Made by a program: the position numbers and the translations under genes
Assembly: GCF_017352195.1 (NCBI RefSeq)
Contig: NZ_CP071445.1
Span: 1,364,001 to 1,428,000, forward strand
Direction of reading: 5' to 3'
Length of the DNA stretch: 64,000 bases
DNA from: Sedimentibacter sp. zth1
GTDB taxonomy: Bacteria > Bacillota > Clostridia > Tissierellales > Sedimentibacteraceae
Part shown: in pieces, positions 25,673-34,889 of the stretch
How positions within the stretch are numbered: the stretch's first letter is position 1
Layout: each line of letters begins with the position of its first letter
Notes under the pieces: model-generated
Told to the model about the DNA's origin: nothing
Seen by the model: the letters and a program-made list of their open reading frames with translations, nothing else
Databases searched by the model: none

Positions 25673-26556
25673 AACTTCACCTTTATATTTCCTGTCTTTG
25701 TTTTCATAATTAATTCATTACCATCTCTATTAATAACGCTACATTTTCCCAGAATCGGATGTTTAAAATGATCATTTTTCAAATATCTATCTAATTTAAT
25801 AGCTTCATTAACATTAAATTTAAGTTTGGTAGGGTCAAGAATTCCTTTTCTTAACTTCAATAAGTATATACTGAAATTCTTTATCAATAAATCATTTTCT
25901 TGGCTAATACTTGATTTTATGACTGTTCCATCTAATATTAGATTAACTAAGTCCAATATTGATTCATCACACATATCATTAATGTTGTTCTTTATTAGAT
26001 ATGAAATTCTTTCTTTTTCAAAATTAATTATATAATTACTTTTTACTACAATGTTAAAATTATCCTTGTAAAAACTTTTTATTGAAAAATCTATTATTCT
26101 TTTTTTAGTTATTTCGTAAATACTATCTAAATTTATTGTATTATTGTTCATATAATCAAAGATAATTGAAGATAAGACAAGAGCATTGAGAATAGTATTT
26201 TTACTATAAGTGAAATACACAGCACAATTCAATACTTGATTAATCACCGTTTCCCATTGGGTATTAGAAATTATAATTGGAATTATTTTATATTGTATTA
26301 ATTTGTCCTCTGCAGTACAGGGATTGTTTCCTTTTAGAATATTTTCTACAACTGTATCTTGACCATTTACATAGTATTTGAGTGTCTCTATTTCATGCTT
26401 ATATCTCATTGTGTTGAATTCACAACCAAGTTTATTTTCATAGGGAATCATACTCCTTAATGACATAACAAATAGTTGATAATTCAGCTTTCCAAAATTA
26501 CCTTCTAAGCTATTTGCATAACAATTGTACAAAAGATTGTATATCTTTTTTTCCAT
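25669..26556 (-). CDS. Uncharacterised protein coupled to the DUF4080 radical SAM enzyme
   Basis: A 295-residue soluble, Asn/Ile/Lys-rich protein of no family I can name. It contains CYANSLEGNFGKLNYQLFVM near the N-terminus, a long helical middle, and a C-terminal beta-like tail (KCSVINRDGNELIMKTKTGNIKVKL). No membrane segment, cysteine cluster or nucleotide motif is visible. I place the start at MEKKIYN because GGAG sits six bases upstream. A TTG four codons earlier overlaps that site. Its stop overlaps the start of the radical SAM gene (ATGA). Tight coupling suggests a substrate, accessory or partner role, which is inference only. Confidence 0.75.
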   Translation of the reverse strand: MEKKIYNLLYNCYANSLEGNFGKLNYQLFVMSLRSMIPYENKLGCEFNTMRYKHEIETLKYYVNGQDTVVENILKGNNPCTAEDKLIQYKIIPIIISNTQWETVINQVLNCAVYFTYSKNTILNALVLSSIIFDYMNNNTINLDSIYEITKKRIIDFSIKSFYKDNFNIVVKSNYIINFEKERISYLIKNNINDMCDESILDLVNLILDGTVIKSSISQENDLLIKNFSIYLLKLRKGILDPTKLKFNVNEAIKLDRYLKNDHFKHPILGKCSVINRDGNELIMKTKTGNIKVKL

Positions 26557-26577
26557 AATGTTCTCCAAAAATTAATA

Positions 26578-26599
26578 AAGCTGATATTTCTATCAGCTT
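26578..26599 (-). terminator. weak hairpin between SLT gene and the radical SAM group
   Basis: Perfect 9-bp stem AAGCTGATA/TATCAGCTT with a four-base loop, then TATTAATTTTT. The tail is poor, so partial read-through into the next genes is likely. Confidence 0.5.
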
Positions 26600-26609
26600 C
26601 ATTATACAC

Positions 26610-27284
26610 TTAATTATCAAAATTTACAAATTGTTCTTTAAACTCTTCACTATACTGCAATGTATCTACCGAATAAGTACTCATACCTAATTCTTCATAT
26701 GGGGATCTCTTAGCTTCAATATAATTTTCTAAGCCTTTTGTTCCTCTATTATATGCTGTCAGAATTTTGTGCTTATCACCATTATATAATTTTTTAAGAT
26801 ATGATAAATGTTCAATTGCAAGATCAATATTAGTTACTGGATCATATATAATCTTTTGACTATATTCATATCCTAACTGAGTCGAATAATGTCTTGCTGT
26901 TTTCTCCATTAATTGTGCTAATCCCATTTCTCCAGAACTTCCTGTCGAACTTGGATTGAATCCACTTTCTTTTTTTAATAAACCAAGTAGTAAAAATATA
27001 TCAATATCTTTCTCTTTGCATTTATTAATCATAAAATTACACTCATTGTACTTTAGTCCGGTTTCTACATTTACAAAGACTAAAAGTTGGTTTTCAATTA
27101 CCTTTATTGGTGTTATTAATTCTTTTGTGTTTAATATTTTCTCAACAGCTATATTGCTAAATACTTCTTGTTCTTCTTTTATTTCAGCATCAACTACAGT
27201 GCTTAGCTTGAATAAAAACACATAAGAAACAAAACATATAAACACCGATAAACATATAAATTGTTTTATATTTCTGCTTTCCAT
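26610..27284 (-). CDS. Lytic transglycosylase (SLT domain), membrane-anchored
   Basis: A 224-residue protein with an N-terminal signal or anchor (IKQFICLSVFICFVSYVFLF, residues 6-25) and a C-terminal SLT/goose-lysozyme-like domain. The active-site Glu lies in LLKKESGFNP, followed by the typical GSSGEMGLAQLME block and the AYNRG motif. It should cleave glycan strands of peptidoglycan to anhydro-muropeptides at the cell surface. A consensus promoter lies upstream and a weak hairpin follows, so it may also drive the radical SAM/TPR/GH18 group. The start has AGGAG seven bases upstream. Confidence 0.9.
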   Translation of the reverse strand: MESRNIKQFICLSVFICFVSYVFLFKLSTVVDAEIKEEQEVFSNIAVEKILNTKELITPIKVIENQLLVFVNVETGLKYNECNFMINKCKEKDIDIFLLLGLLKKESGFNPSSTGSSGEMGLAQLMEKTARHYSTQLGYEYSQKIIYDPVTNIDLAIEHLSYLKKLYNGDKHKILTAYNRGTKGLENYIEAKRSPYEELGMSTYSVDTLQYSEEFKEQFVNFDN

Positions 27285-27328
27285 TTTTTCTCCTATTCTT
27301 AATTTAAATTAATTTAAGCACAGGTTGT

Positions 27329-27357
27329 ATTATATTTAACCTTATTTGGAAAGTCAA
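27329..27357 (-). promoter_or_regulatory. promoter of the SLT gene
   Basis: Minus strand: TTGACT, 17 bp, TATAAT, about 45 bp before the ATG. Confidence 0.8.
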
Positions 27358-27405
27358 GGGATAATTTGTTACATATTCATAACAACTTTAATATTTACTA
27401 CCTTT

Positions 27406-29103
27406 TTACATTTTTTCAGGTGCTTCTATTCCTAAAAGTCCTAATGCAGTTTTTAATGTAGTATTCACAATTTTAGTTAATAAAAGTCTTGATTTTTTAA
27501 TGCTATCGTCTTCCACTATTATAGGGCATTCATGATAAAATCTATTGAAATCCTGTGCTAGATTTACTACATACCTTGTTATAAAATAAGGTTCGTTCTT
27601 GTCATGTGCACTTAAAACTGCATTTTTAAATCCGTCTAGTCTTTTTATAACATTAAATGATACTTTATCTGTTAATAAACTAAAGTCTACATCTTCTATT
27701 ATATCCATATTAGCTTTTTTTAATACACTGCATGTTCTTGCATAAGTGTATTGAACATATGGTCCTGTCTCTCCTTCGAAACTCAATGTTTTTTCCCATG
27801 AGAACATATAATCCTTAATTCTTGTATTAAACAATTCCTGGAATATTACTGCACCAATTCCAACCTGTTTTGCAACAATTTCTTTATTTGGAAGGTTAGA
27901 ATTTTTTTCTTCGATTATGTCTTTTGTTTTATCAATAGCTTTTTTAAGAACATCCTCTAAATATACTACCCTTCCATTACGAGTAGATAATGAACCTTCC
28001 TCCAAGCTAACAGTTCCGAACATTACATGTATACAATCTTTTGCCCATTCATATCCCATAAGATCAAGAACTTTTCTCCATTGGTCAAAGTGAAGTTTTT
28101 GAGGTGCACCAACTACATATATATTTTTATAAAAATCATATGTTTTCTTTCTATATATTGCCGCAGCCATATCACGAGTTGCATATAATGTTGAACCATC
28201 ACTTTTCATTATAACTGCATCAGTAAGTCCATAATCTCCAAGCTCAACTATTTGTGCTCCCTGTGATTCCTTTAACAGGTTCTTATCTTTTAATTCTTGA
28301 ACTACTGCTGGCATCTTGTCTGAATAAAAGCTTTCCCCTGCTAATGAATCAAACTTTATACCAAACATATCATAAACTCTGTTAAATTCATTTAAACTTA
28401 CTTCTCTCATCCAAGTCCAAAGTTGTACTGCTTCATCATTATCATGTTCAAGCTCTTTAAACCAGTATCTTGCTTCTTCTCTTAATTCTTCATTTTCTTC
28501 TGACTCTTTATTAAATCTCACATATAGCTTTAATAATTCTGGTATTGGATTTGCTTCTATTTCTTCTTTGTTTCCCCATTTTTTATAAGCTGATATTAAC
28601 ATTCCAAATTGAGTTCCATAATCTCCCAAGTGATTTATTGCTACTGTATCATATCCTAGATATGTATATATTTTATATAATGAATGACCAATAACAGTTG
28701 AACGTATATGACCAATATGAAATGGTTTTGCTATATTAGGCGATGAAAATTCAACTATAACCTTTTTATTATTTCCAATATTACTGCTTCCAAATTTATC
28801 TTTTTGATTACATGCCTGTTTAAGAATATTTTCTGCATAATGATCTTTATCTACAAAGAAATTTACATATGGACCAATATTTATTATGTTTTCAAAATCA
28901 TCAGTTTTTTCTATGCTGTTAACTACATCCTGTGCTATCATTTGTGGTGCCTTTTTATATTTTTTTGCGAATTTAAAGCACGGTACTGCATAATCACCTA
29001 AATCCTGATTAGATGGTATTTCAATCATTTGCATTGCCTCATTAATTGTCAATTCATTGTCAAAATTATTAAATATTTCTGCAACTTTTTGCTTAAAGTC
29101 CAT
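27406..29103 (-). CDS. argS: Arginyl-tRNA synthetase
   Basis: A 565-residue class I synthetase that charges tRNA-Arg. The N-terminal arginyl-specific domain is followed by the HIGH signature (AKPFHIGHIRST, about residues 123-134), the Rossmann catalytic core, the KMSK-region equivalent (SLSTRNGRVV, typical of ArgRS enzymes that lack a strict KMSKS), and a DALR anticodon-binding domain at the C-terminus. Length is normal. The start has GGAGG seven bases upstream. It follows mutS2 by 31 bp on the same strand. No T-box leader is visible in that gap. Confidence 0.97.
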   Translation of the reverse strand: MDFKQKVAEIFNNFDNELTINEAMQMIEIPSNQDLGDYAVPCFKFAKKYKKAPQMIAQDVVNSIEKTDDFENIINIGPYVNFFVDKDHYAENILKQACNQKDKFGSSNIGNNKKVIVEFSSPNIAKPFHIGHIRSTVIGHSLYKIYTYLGYDTVAINHLGDYGTQFGMLISAYKKWGNKEEIEANPIPELLKLYVRFNKESEENEELREEARYWFKELEHDNDEAVQLWTWMREVSLNEFNRVYDMFGIKFDSLAGESFYSDKMPAVVQELKDKNLLKESQGAQIVELGDYGLTDAVIMKSDGSTLYATRDMAAAIYRKKTYDFYKNIYVVGAPQKLHFDQWRKVLDLMGYEWAKDCIHVMFGTVSLEEGSLSTRNGRVVYLEDVLKKAIDKTKDIIEEKNSNLPNKEIVAKQVGIGAVIFQELFNTRIKDYMFSWEKTLSFEGETGPYVQYTYARTCSVLKKANMDIIEDVDFSLLTDKVSFNVIKRLDGFKNAVLSAHDKNEPYFITRYVVNLAQDFNRFYHECPIIVEDDSIKKSRLLLTKIVNTTLKTALGLLGIEAPEKM

Positions 29104-29134
29104 TTTTTACCTCCACTATTGTTAAAAATTTATA

Positions 29135-31519
29135 TTATTTAAACGATACTATTGTTACTCCATCTCCGCCTTCATTAAACTTACCTATTCTGAATTCTTT
29201 AACGTGTTTATAAGTTTTTAAATATTTCTTAATTCCTTCTCTTAATATACCTGTTCCTTTTCCGTGTATCAATTGCACTTCATTTAATCCTGACATAAAT
29301 GCATCATCTAAATATTTATCTATATCCATAAGTGCTTCTTCTAAATTTTTTCCTCTTAAATCTATTGAAGGTTTCACACTTTTTGTCCTAAGCTTTAACA
29401 TTTTTCCAGTCTTGATTGTTTGTTGTTTTTCTTCATCGGACTTAGTTTTAACTAAATCGATAAGTTTAACCTTCATTTTTAATAATCCTATTTGTACAGT
29501 GGCACATTTACTATTGTCTATATTAATAACATATCCCTTTTGATTTAAGGTTCTTACTAATACATAATCCCCATTTTTAATAACTTTATCAACGACTTCA
29601 TCTTCATCATCATCTATATCTACTATCATATTGTCAAATAATGCGTCGTCAATGCTTTTGAGCTTATTATTTAAATTTTGTCTTAGTTCATATGCTTTTC
29701 TACTTCTTTCAGCATCCATATCAAGATTTAATTGTTTTAAATCCTTAATTATTTCTGTAGTTTCTTTTTTTGCTGTATCAAGTATTTTTCTAGCTTCATA
29801 GTTAGCTTCATTTATAATTTTATCATTTTTTTCCTTAATTTTTCTTTCCTTTGCAAGAACATCCTTTGTGATTTTTTCTTGCTCAAGCTTCAAATTATCT
29901 ATTTCAATTCTTTTTAACTCAATATATTTTCTATCGCTATCAATTTTATTTAATACATCTTCAAAAGCTACTGTATCTTTTTTTATCATAGCCTTTGCTT
30001 TGTCAATTATATTGTCACCTAATCCTATTTTTTTTGATATAGCAAATGCATTTGATTTACCTGGTATTCCAATCAATACTTTGTATGTTGGACTTAGTGT
30101 TTCAATACTAAATTCTACACTACCATTGCATACCCCTTCATTGGTTAATGCATATAATTTTAATTCACTATAGTGTGTTGTTGCTGCTGTTACTATTTTT
30201 CTTTCTCTAAGAGTATCCAATATACTCATAGCAAGTGCTGCTCCTTCATCGGGATCGGTACCAGCTCCTAGTTCATCAAACAACACAAATGAACGATTTG
30301 TTACTTCATTCATTATTTTTACAATATTGGTCATATGTGATGAAAATGTACTTAAAGATTGCTCTATACTTTGTTCATCACCTATATCTGCATAAACAGC
30401 ATCAAATGTTGATAAGATTGTACCATAGTCAGCAGGAACATGCAGTCCTGCCATCGCCATCAATGTAAATAATCCTAAGGTTTTTAAAGTTACTGTTTTA
30501 CCACCAGTATTAGGACCTGTAATGATTAATTGAGTAAATTCATTACCAACCCAAACATTAGTAGGTACTATTGTGTTTTTATCAATAAGAGGGTGTCTAC
30601 CATTTTTTATTCTTATATTTCCCTTGTCATTTAACTCAGGCATTATGGCATTTATACTTATTGCGTAACCACCTTTTGCAAATATATAATCTAAATCTGT
30701 TAGTATTTCCTTATTTAATTTAATCGGACCTTCTATTTCAGCAATCATTGCACTAAGATTGTATAGTATTCTTTCAATCTCTTTCTTTTCTTCTATTTTT
30801 AAAGTTGCAAGTACATTATTCATTTCAACTATCGCAATAGGTTCTACAAACAATGTTGCGCCAGTTGAAGACTGGTCATGCACCATACCTTTTACCATTG
30901 ATTTATATTCTGATCTTACCGGTAATACATATCTATCATTACGAATTGTAACAATATTATCTTGTAAATACTTTTGAGTATCTACTGAATTAACCATAGA
31001 ATTTATTTTATTTTTAATTTGTGCTTTTTTTGTAACAATTTCTCTTCTTATTCTTTTTAATTGAGGGCTTGCATCATCAGCAACTTCTTCTTCAGATATT
31101 ATTGCAAAATATATTTCATCCTCTATGTTTCTATCTGTAAATATATTTTCTGCATACTCATCAATAATTTTATATACTCTTTCATCTTTTCTGTTCAACT
31201 GAATATAATTTTTAAGTTGCCTTGCAACTCTAAGAGTATCCGCACATCTTAATAGTCCTGCAATTGAAATACAACCACCAAGTGCAGCATGTCTTGCATA
31301 ACCTGTAATGTCTTTTGCTCCACCAAAAGAGGGATTCCCTTTTTCCATAATCATTGAAAAAGCTTCTTTTGTTTCAAGTTGCATATTTTTAACTTCTTCT
31401 AAATCACTTATTGCATCTATTTTTCTTACTTTTTCTTTCCCAAACTCTGTTTGAGCAAAGCTTTCTACTTTATCTATAATTTTACGAAATTCTAAAACAT
31501 TTTTTGACTTCTGTTTCAT
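29135..31519 (-). CDS. mutS2: Endonuclease MutS2
   Basis: A 794-residue MutS2 protein: core/lever region, ATPase domain with Walker A GPNTGGKTVTLKT (about residue 334) and the Walker B region FVLFDELGAGTDPDEG, a coiled coil (about 510-610), and a C-terminal Smr nuclease domain (SIDLRGKNLEEALMDIDKY to IHGKGTGILREGIKKYLK). MutS2 suppresses homologous recombination and, in Bacillus, takes part in rescue of collided ribosomes. I choose MKQKSKN because AAGGA lies eight bases upstream. The ATG three codons earlier overlaps that site. It is followed by argS and preceded by the U32 gene with 24 bp between. Confidence 0.96.
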   Translation of the reverse strand: MKQKSKNVLEFRKIIDKVESFAQTEFGKEKVRKIDAISDLEEVKNMQLETKEAFSMIMEKGNPSFGGAKDITGYARHAALGGCISIAGLLRCADTLRVARQLKNYIQLNRKDERVYKIIDEYAENIFTDRNIEDEIYFAIISEEEVADDASPQLKRIRREIVTKKAQIKNKINSMVNSVDTQKYLQDNIVTIRNDRYVLPVRSEYKSMVKGMVHDQSSTGATLFVEPIAIVEMNNVLATLKIEEKKEIERILYNLSAMIAEIEGPIKLNKEILTDLDYIFAKGGYAISINAIMPELNDKGNIRIKNGRHPLIDKNTIVPTNVWVGNEFTQLIITGPNTGGKTVTLKTLGLFTLMAMAGLHVPADYGTILSTFDAVYADIGDEQSIEQSLSTFSSHMTNIVKIMNEVTNRSFVLFDELGAGTDPDEGAALAMSILDTLRERKIVTAATTHYSELKLYALTNEGVCNGSVEFSIETLSPTYKVLIGIPGKSNAFAISKKIGLGDNIIDKAKAMIKKDTVAFEDVLNKIDSDRKYIELKRIEIDNLKLEQEKITKDVLAKERKIKEKNDKIINEANYEARKILDTAKKETTEIIKDLKQLNLDMDAERSRKAYELRQNLNNKLKSIDDALFDNMIVDIDDDEDEVVDKVIKNGDYVLVRTLNQKGYVINIDNSKCATVQIGLLKMKVKLIDLVKTKSDEEKQQTIKTGKMLKLRTKSVKPSIDLRGKNLEEALMDIDKYLDDAFMSGLNEVQLIHGKGTGILREGIKKYLKTYKHVKEFRIGKFNEGGDGVTIVSFK

Positions 31520-31543
31520 TACTCTCATCCTTTACAATTAATA

Positions 31544-33736
31544 TTACAATATGTTTTTAAAATAATGTCCTCTTGTAAAGCTATTTTCCTGCAATATATC
31601 ATACTCTTTATTTTCTACATATTCTTCATTTAACTCTTTGTCTAATACGTCTATAACTGATTTTATATCTTCTGCCCATTTACTATCTATAAAGTAATAA
31701 TCAATATCAATATCTAAAAATTCACTTGTTTTACTTATAGTTGTTAGAGGTACACTATTGTACAACTTTGAAAGGCCATTTTCTCTTTCAATGTTAAATG
31801 TTATATTTTTTCTATCCTTCAACTTATATCCAGAACTATATTCGCACGATTTACAATTTCCATGGCTTTTACAGCCTTTAACTACTGAAAATGGACAATT
31901 TTTCATTGTCATTAACTGTACATATGCATAAGCAACTATTTCAGTTTGTATTGGCGAATACTTATTTATGGATTCTATGTCTTTTATATTTGATTCTACT
32001 GAAAGAGTTGCGCTACTTGCACCACTTTCATATAGGTAGTTAGCACTAAATGTATTAATTATATTGAAAAAATATCCACAATGAATTTTAAGCTTACTAT
32101 ATCTTTTAAAGAAATATAAGCTTCCAACATTGTTTACATAAACTCCATCGTAAATATTCTCAAGTTTTTTTATATTTTCCAACAAATATTCATAATCTTT
32201 ATTATTCATAATATTAGGTATCCATAAAAACTTCTCTGTATTTCTTATATTTTCAATTTTACTTGTATCGTAATCATTGAAATCATAAGGCACATATATA
32301 CGCGCAATTTTATCACTTATATAATTTAAATCTGCTAACGAATTGATTTTGAAACTGATTTTTGACTTGTCTAATTGCTTTGATTGTGGTATTAGTATTT
32401 CGTTTTTTGTAAAGCTATCGATTTTTTGTCTGTTAAAAGAATTCGAATGTAAATCATATAATTTATCTACAGCCTCTCTTCTTAATTCGTTTATTGTACT
32501 TTTTCTAGCAAAAGTATTTTCATCAAGTTTTATAAGTAAACTGTTCAAATTAAAAATCGTATTGCCTAGTTTATATAGCTGCTCTTTTAACATTTCTTCA
32601 TTTACAGGATTTTTTATACTTTGCTCTACTATTTCGCTACTAAAAACTACAACTTCATTGTAATCATCTTTTGCAGTTAATTTTATTTTTTGTCCTAAGC
32701 AAACTTCAATACTTAAATCTATATTTCTTCTTCTATGTTTGCTATATGGATTTATTCTATCTTGTATTTCGTCTACTATATTGTCTATATCTTTACCTTT
32801 TGAGCCAGAACTTACTCCAGCAAACATATCTTCTTTGCCGTTTAAAAGATAGCCATTGGTAAAGCCTCTGCTAAATACAGATTCTACTTTATTTTCAAGT
32901 TCCAATAAATCATAATTTTCACCATTTATATAGTTGTCTATCAAATGTCTATAATACTCAACAACGATAGCTGTATACTCTGGATTTTTCATTCTTCCTT
33001 CTATTTTTAGTGTAGTTACTCCTATATCTATTAAATCTGTAACCGATAAGCCAGCTTTAAAATCTTTCAAACTTAATAATGGCTTTTCGTCAAATTCTTC
33101 TATGGTTGATTTGTTAGTATTATTAAAGAAACTATAGTTAAGCCTACATGGTTGTGCACACTTTCCTCTATTACCACTTCTTCCTCCAAAGTAACTACTT
33201 AAATAGCATTGACCTGAATAGCACATACAAAGAGCACCGTGTATAAAAGTTTCTATTTTCTTATCAGTTGAATTAGCAATTTCTTTGATTTCATTAAGTG
33301 ATAATTCTCTAGATAATATGAATCTATTTATTTCTATATTATTAAAAAACTCTATGCCATATTTATCATATACAGTTGCTTGTGTACTTACATTGATATT
33401 TAAGTTTGGTATATATTTTTTTATAAGATATATCAAACCTAAGTCTTGAACTATAACTGCATCAACATCAATTTCATACAAAAATCTAGTATAGTTTAGT
33501 GCATCTATGATTTCTGTATCTTTTAATATTATATTTACTGTAACATAAACTTTTACGTTTTTATTATGCGCATATTTAACTAATTCCACTAGTTCTTCAT
33601 TTTCAAAATTGTCAGAATATTGTCTAGCATTAAAATTCTTTCCTCCAAGATACACTGCATCAGCACCACTATTTATTGCAGCATAGAAGGCATCCTTATT
33701 TCCTGCTGGAGCTAATAATTCTATTTTTTTTATCAT
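31544..33736 (-). CDS. U32 family peptidase (large form with DUF3656)
   Basis: A 730-residue protein with the U32 core in the first 400 residues. The diagnostic signature is ETFIHGALCMCYSGQCYLSSYFGG (split here as ETFIHGALC and CYSGQC), followed by GNRGKCAQPCRL. These cysteines bind an iron-sulfur cluster in related hydroxylase proteins (RlhA, TrhP, UbiU). The C-terminal half carries the DUF3656-type region and a second cysteine set (CPFSVVKGCKSHGNCKSC). Large U32 proteins are linked to 23S rRNA or tRNA hydroxylation, so peptidase activity is doubtful. Its ATG overlaps the stop of the upstream coiled-coil gene (ATGA). Confidence 0.9.
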   Translation of the reverse strand: MIKKIELLAPAGNKDAFYAAINSGADAVYLGGKNFNARQYSDNFENEELVELVKYAHNKNVKVYVTVNIILKDTEIIDALNYTRFLYEIDVDAVIVQDLGLIYLIKKYIPNLNINVSTQATVYDKYGIEFFNNIEINRFILSRELSLNEIKEIANSTDKKIETFIHGALCMCYSGQCYLSSYFGGRSGNRGKCAQPCRLNYSFFNNTNKSTIEEFDEKPLLSLKDFKAGLSVTDLIDIGVTTLKIEGRMKNPEYTAIVVEYYRHLIDNYINGENYDLLELENKVESVFSRGFTNGYLLNGKEDMFAGVSSGSKGKDIDNIVDEIQDRINPYSKHRRRNIDLSIEVCLGQKIKLTAKDDYNEVVVFSSEIVEQSIKNPVNEEMLKEQLYKLGNTIFNLNSLLIKLDENTFARKSTINELRREAVDKLYDLHSNSFNRQKIDSFTKNEILIPQSKQLDKSKISFKINSLADLNYISDKIARIYVPYDFNDYDTSKIENIRNTEKFLWIPNIMNNKDYEYLLENIKKLENIYDGVYVNNVGSLYFFKRYSKLKIHCGYFFNIINTFSANYLYESGASSATLSVESNIKDIESINKYSPIQTEIVAYAYVQLMTMKNCPFSVVKGCKSHGNCKSCEYSSGYKLKDRKNITFNIERENGLSKLYNSVPLTTISKTSEFLDIDIDYYFIDSKWAEDIKSVIDVLDKELNEEYVENKEYDILQENSFTRGHYFKNIL

Positions 33737-34869
33737 ACTGTCTCCTCATTCGCTTTTGTAGCATCATCCAACAGCTTTAACAATTCACTGTTTTCATTTT
33801 TCAAATTGTTATTTTCTTTCATCAACAAATCTTTGTCATTTACTAATTGCTCAATATGTACTGTATTTTGATAATTTTCTGACTCTTTTCTATTTAGTTT
33901 TTCGTTCATTTCGTTAATAGTGAAATTTGAATTTTCTAGCTCATTGTTAGCTTCTAATAATTCTTCAAGACATTTTTCTTTTTCTTCATTTGTTCGTTCA
34001 TATTTTTTATTTGTTTCACTCTTTAATATTTTCAACTCTTCAATAAATTTATAATTTTGACCTATTATATCATCTTTATGTTGTATCTTTTCTTTAAACT
34101 CAACTATCTGTTTATTCAAAGCTGCATTCAAAGCTTGGATTTGATTAAAATCATTTTCAATTGATTTTTTATCTTTACTTAAAAGGTCATTTTTAACTTT
34201 TATATCATTTAATTCTTTTATATTATTGCTTCTCTTAATTTCATTATCAGATATAACTTGGTCTTTTTCATTTATATTGTTTAACAGTTTTGTTATTCTT
34301 GAGTTTAAATCATTCTTAACTTTGTCATTTTCTTTTATTTCATTTACAAATTTATCTCTATCAATGCCCATATCATTGCATTTTTTGTTTAAACCTCTAA
34401 CTTGATTTCGTAAATTTTCAACTTCTATTTCTTTTTGAACCATTTTTTGTTCTTTTTCTTTAAAATTATTTTCAAGGACACGAACTTTATTTGATAAATT
34501 TTCTTTTTCTTTTTGAACACCATTAATTTGCGTTATGAGAGATTGACTTTTACTACTTAGCTCCTCAACTTTGTTTCTTAACTCCTCATTTTCATTGTAT
34601 AATGAAATTATTTTTTCTTTTGATTCTTGTGTTTTTGCATCACATTCATTTTCTATGTCTGATATATTTTGTTGAAGTTTAACATATTTATCGCAAATCA
34701 TAAATGAAGTAAATATATATTTTTCTATTTCATTAAATTTTTTATTATTTACTGCAAACACGTCTAATTGTTCATTTATAATTCCTTCAACTTTTTTTAC
34801 ATGTTCATTATTTTCATCTGTTTTAACAGTGAATTCTTTATTTCCTATATTAAGCTCTATGACGTTCAC
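33733..34869 (-). CDS. ZapA-like domain protein with long coiled coil
   Basis: A 378-residue protein. Residues 1-75 resemble ZapA (MNVIELNIGNKEFTVKTDEN, then KYIFTSFMICDKYVKLQ), the FtsZ-ring stabiliser. Residues 75-375 form a continuous coiled coil rich in Glu, Lys and Asn. Standard ZapA is about 90-140 residues, so this is an extended form. A GTG start is chosen from GGGAGG nine bases upstream. The pairing of ZapA with a U32 protein is common in Clostridia. It may act at the division ring. The coiled coil makes the exact role uncertain. Confidence 0.8.
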   Translation of the reverse strand: MNVIELNIGNKEFTVKTDENNEHVKKVEGIINEQLDVFAVNNKKFNEIEKYIFTSFMICDKYVKLQQNISDIENECDAKTQESKEKIISLYNENEELRNKVEELSSKSQSLITQINGVQKEKENLSNKVRVLENNFKEKEQKMVQKEIEVENLRNQVRGLNKKCNDMGIDRDKFVNEIKENDKVKNDLNSRITKLLNNINEKDQVISDNEIKRSNNIKELNDIKVKNDLLSKDKKSIENDFNQIQALNAALNKQIVEFKEKIQHKDDIIGQNYKFIEELKILKSETNKKYERTNEEKEKCLEELLEANNELENSNFTINEMNEKLNRKESENYQNTVHIEQLVNDKDLLMKENNNLKNENSELLKLLDDATKANEETV

Positions 34870-34889
34870 TATGCAGTACCTCCCTTTAA

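Noticed and set aside
27104-29134. T-box leader upstream of argS
   Set aside because: The gap between mutS2 and argS is only 31 bp and holds no T-box sequence or stem.
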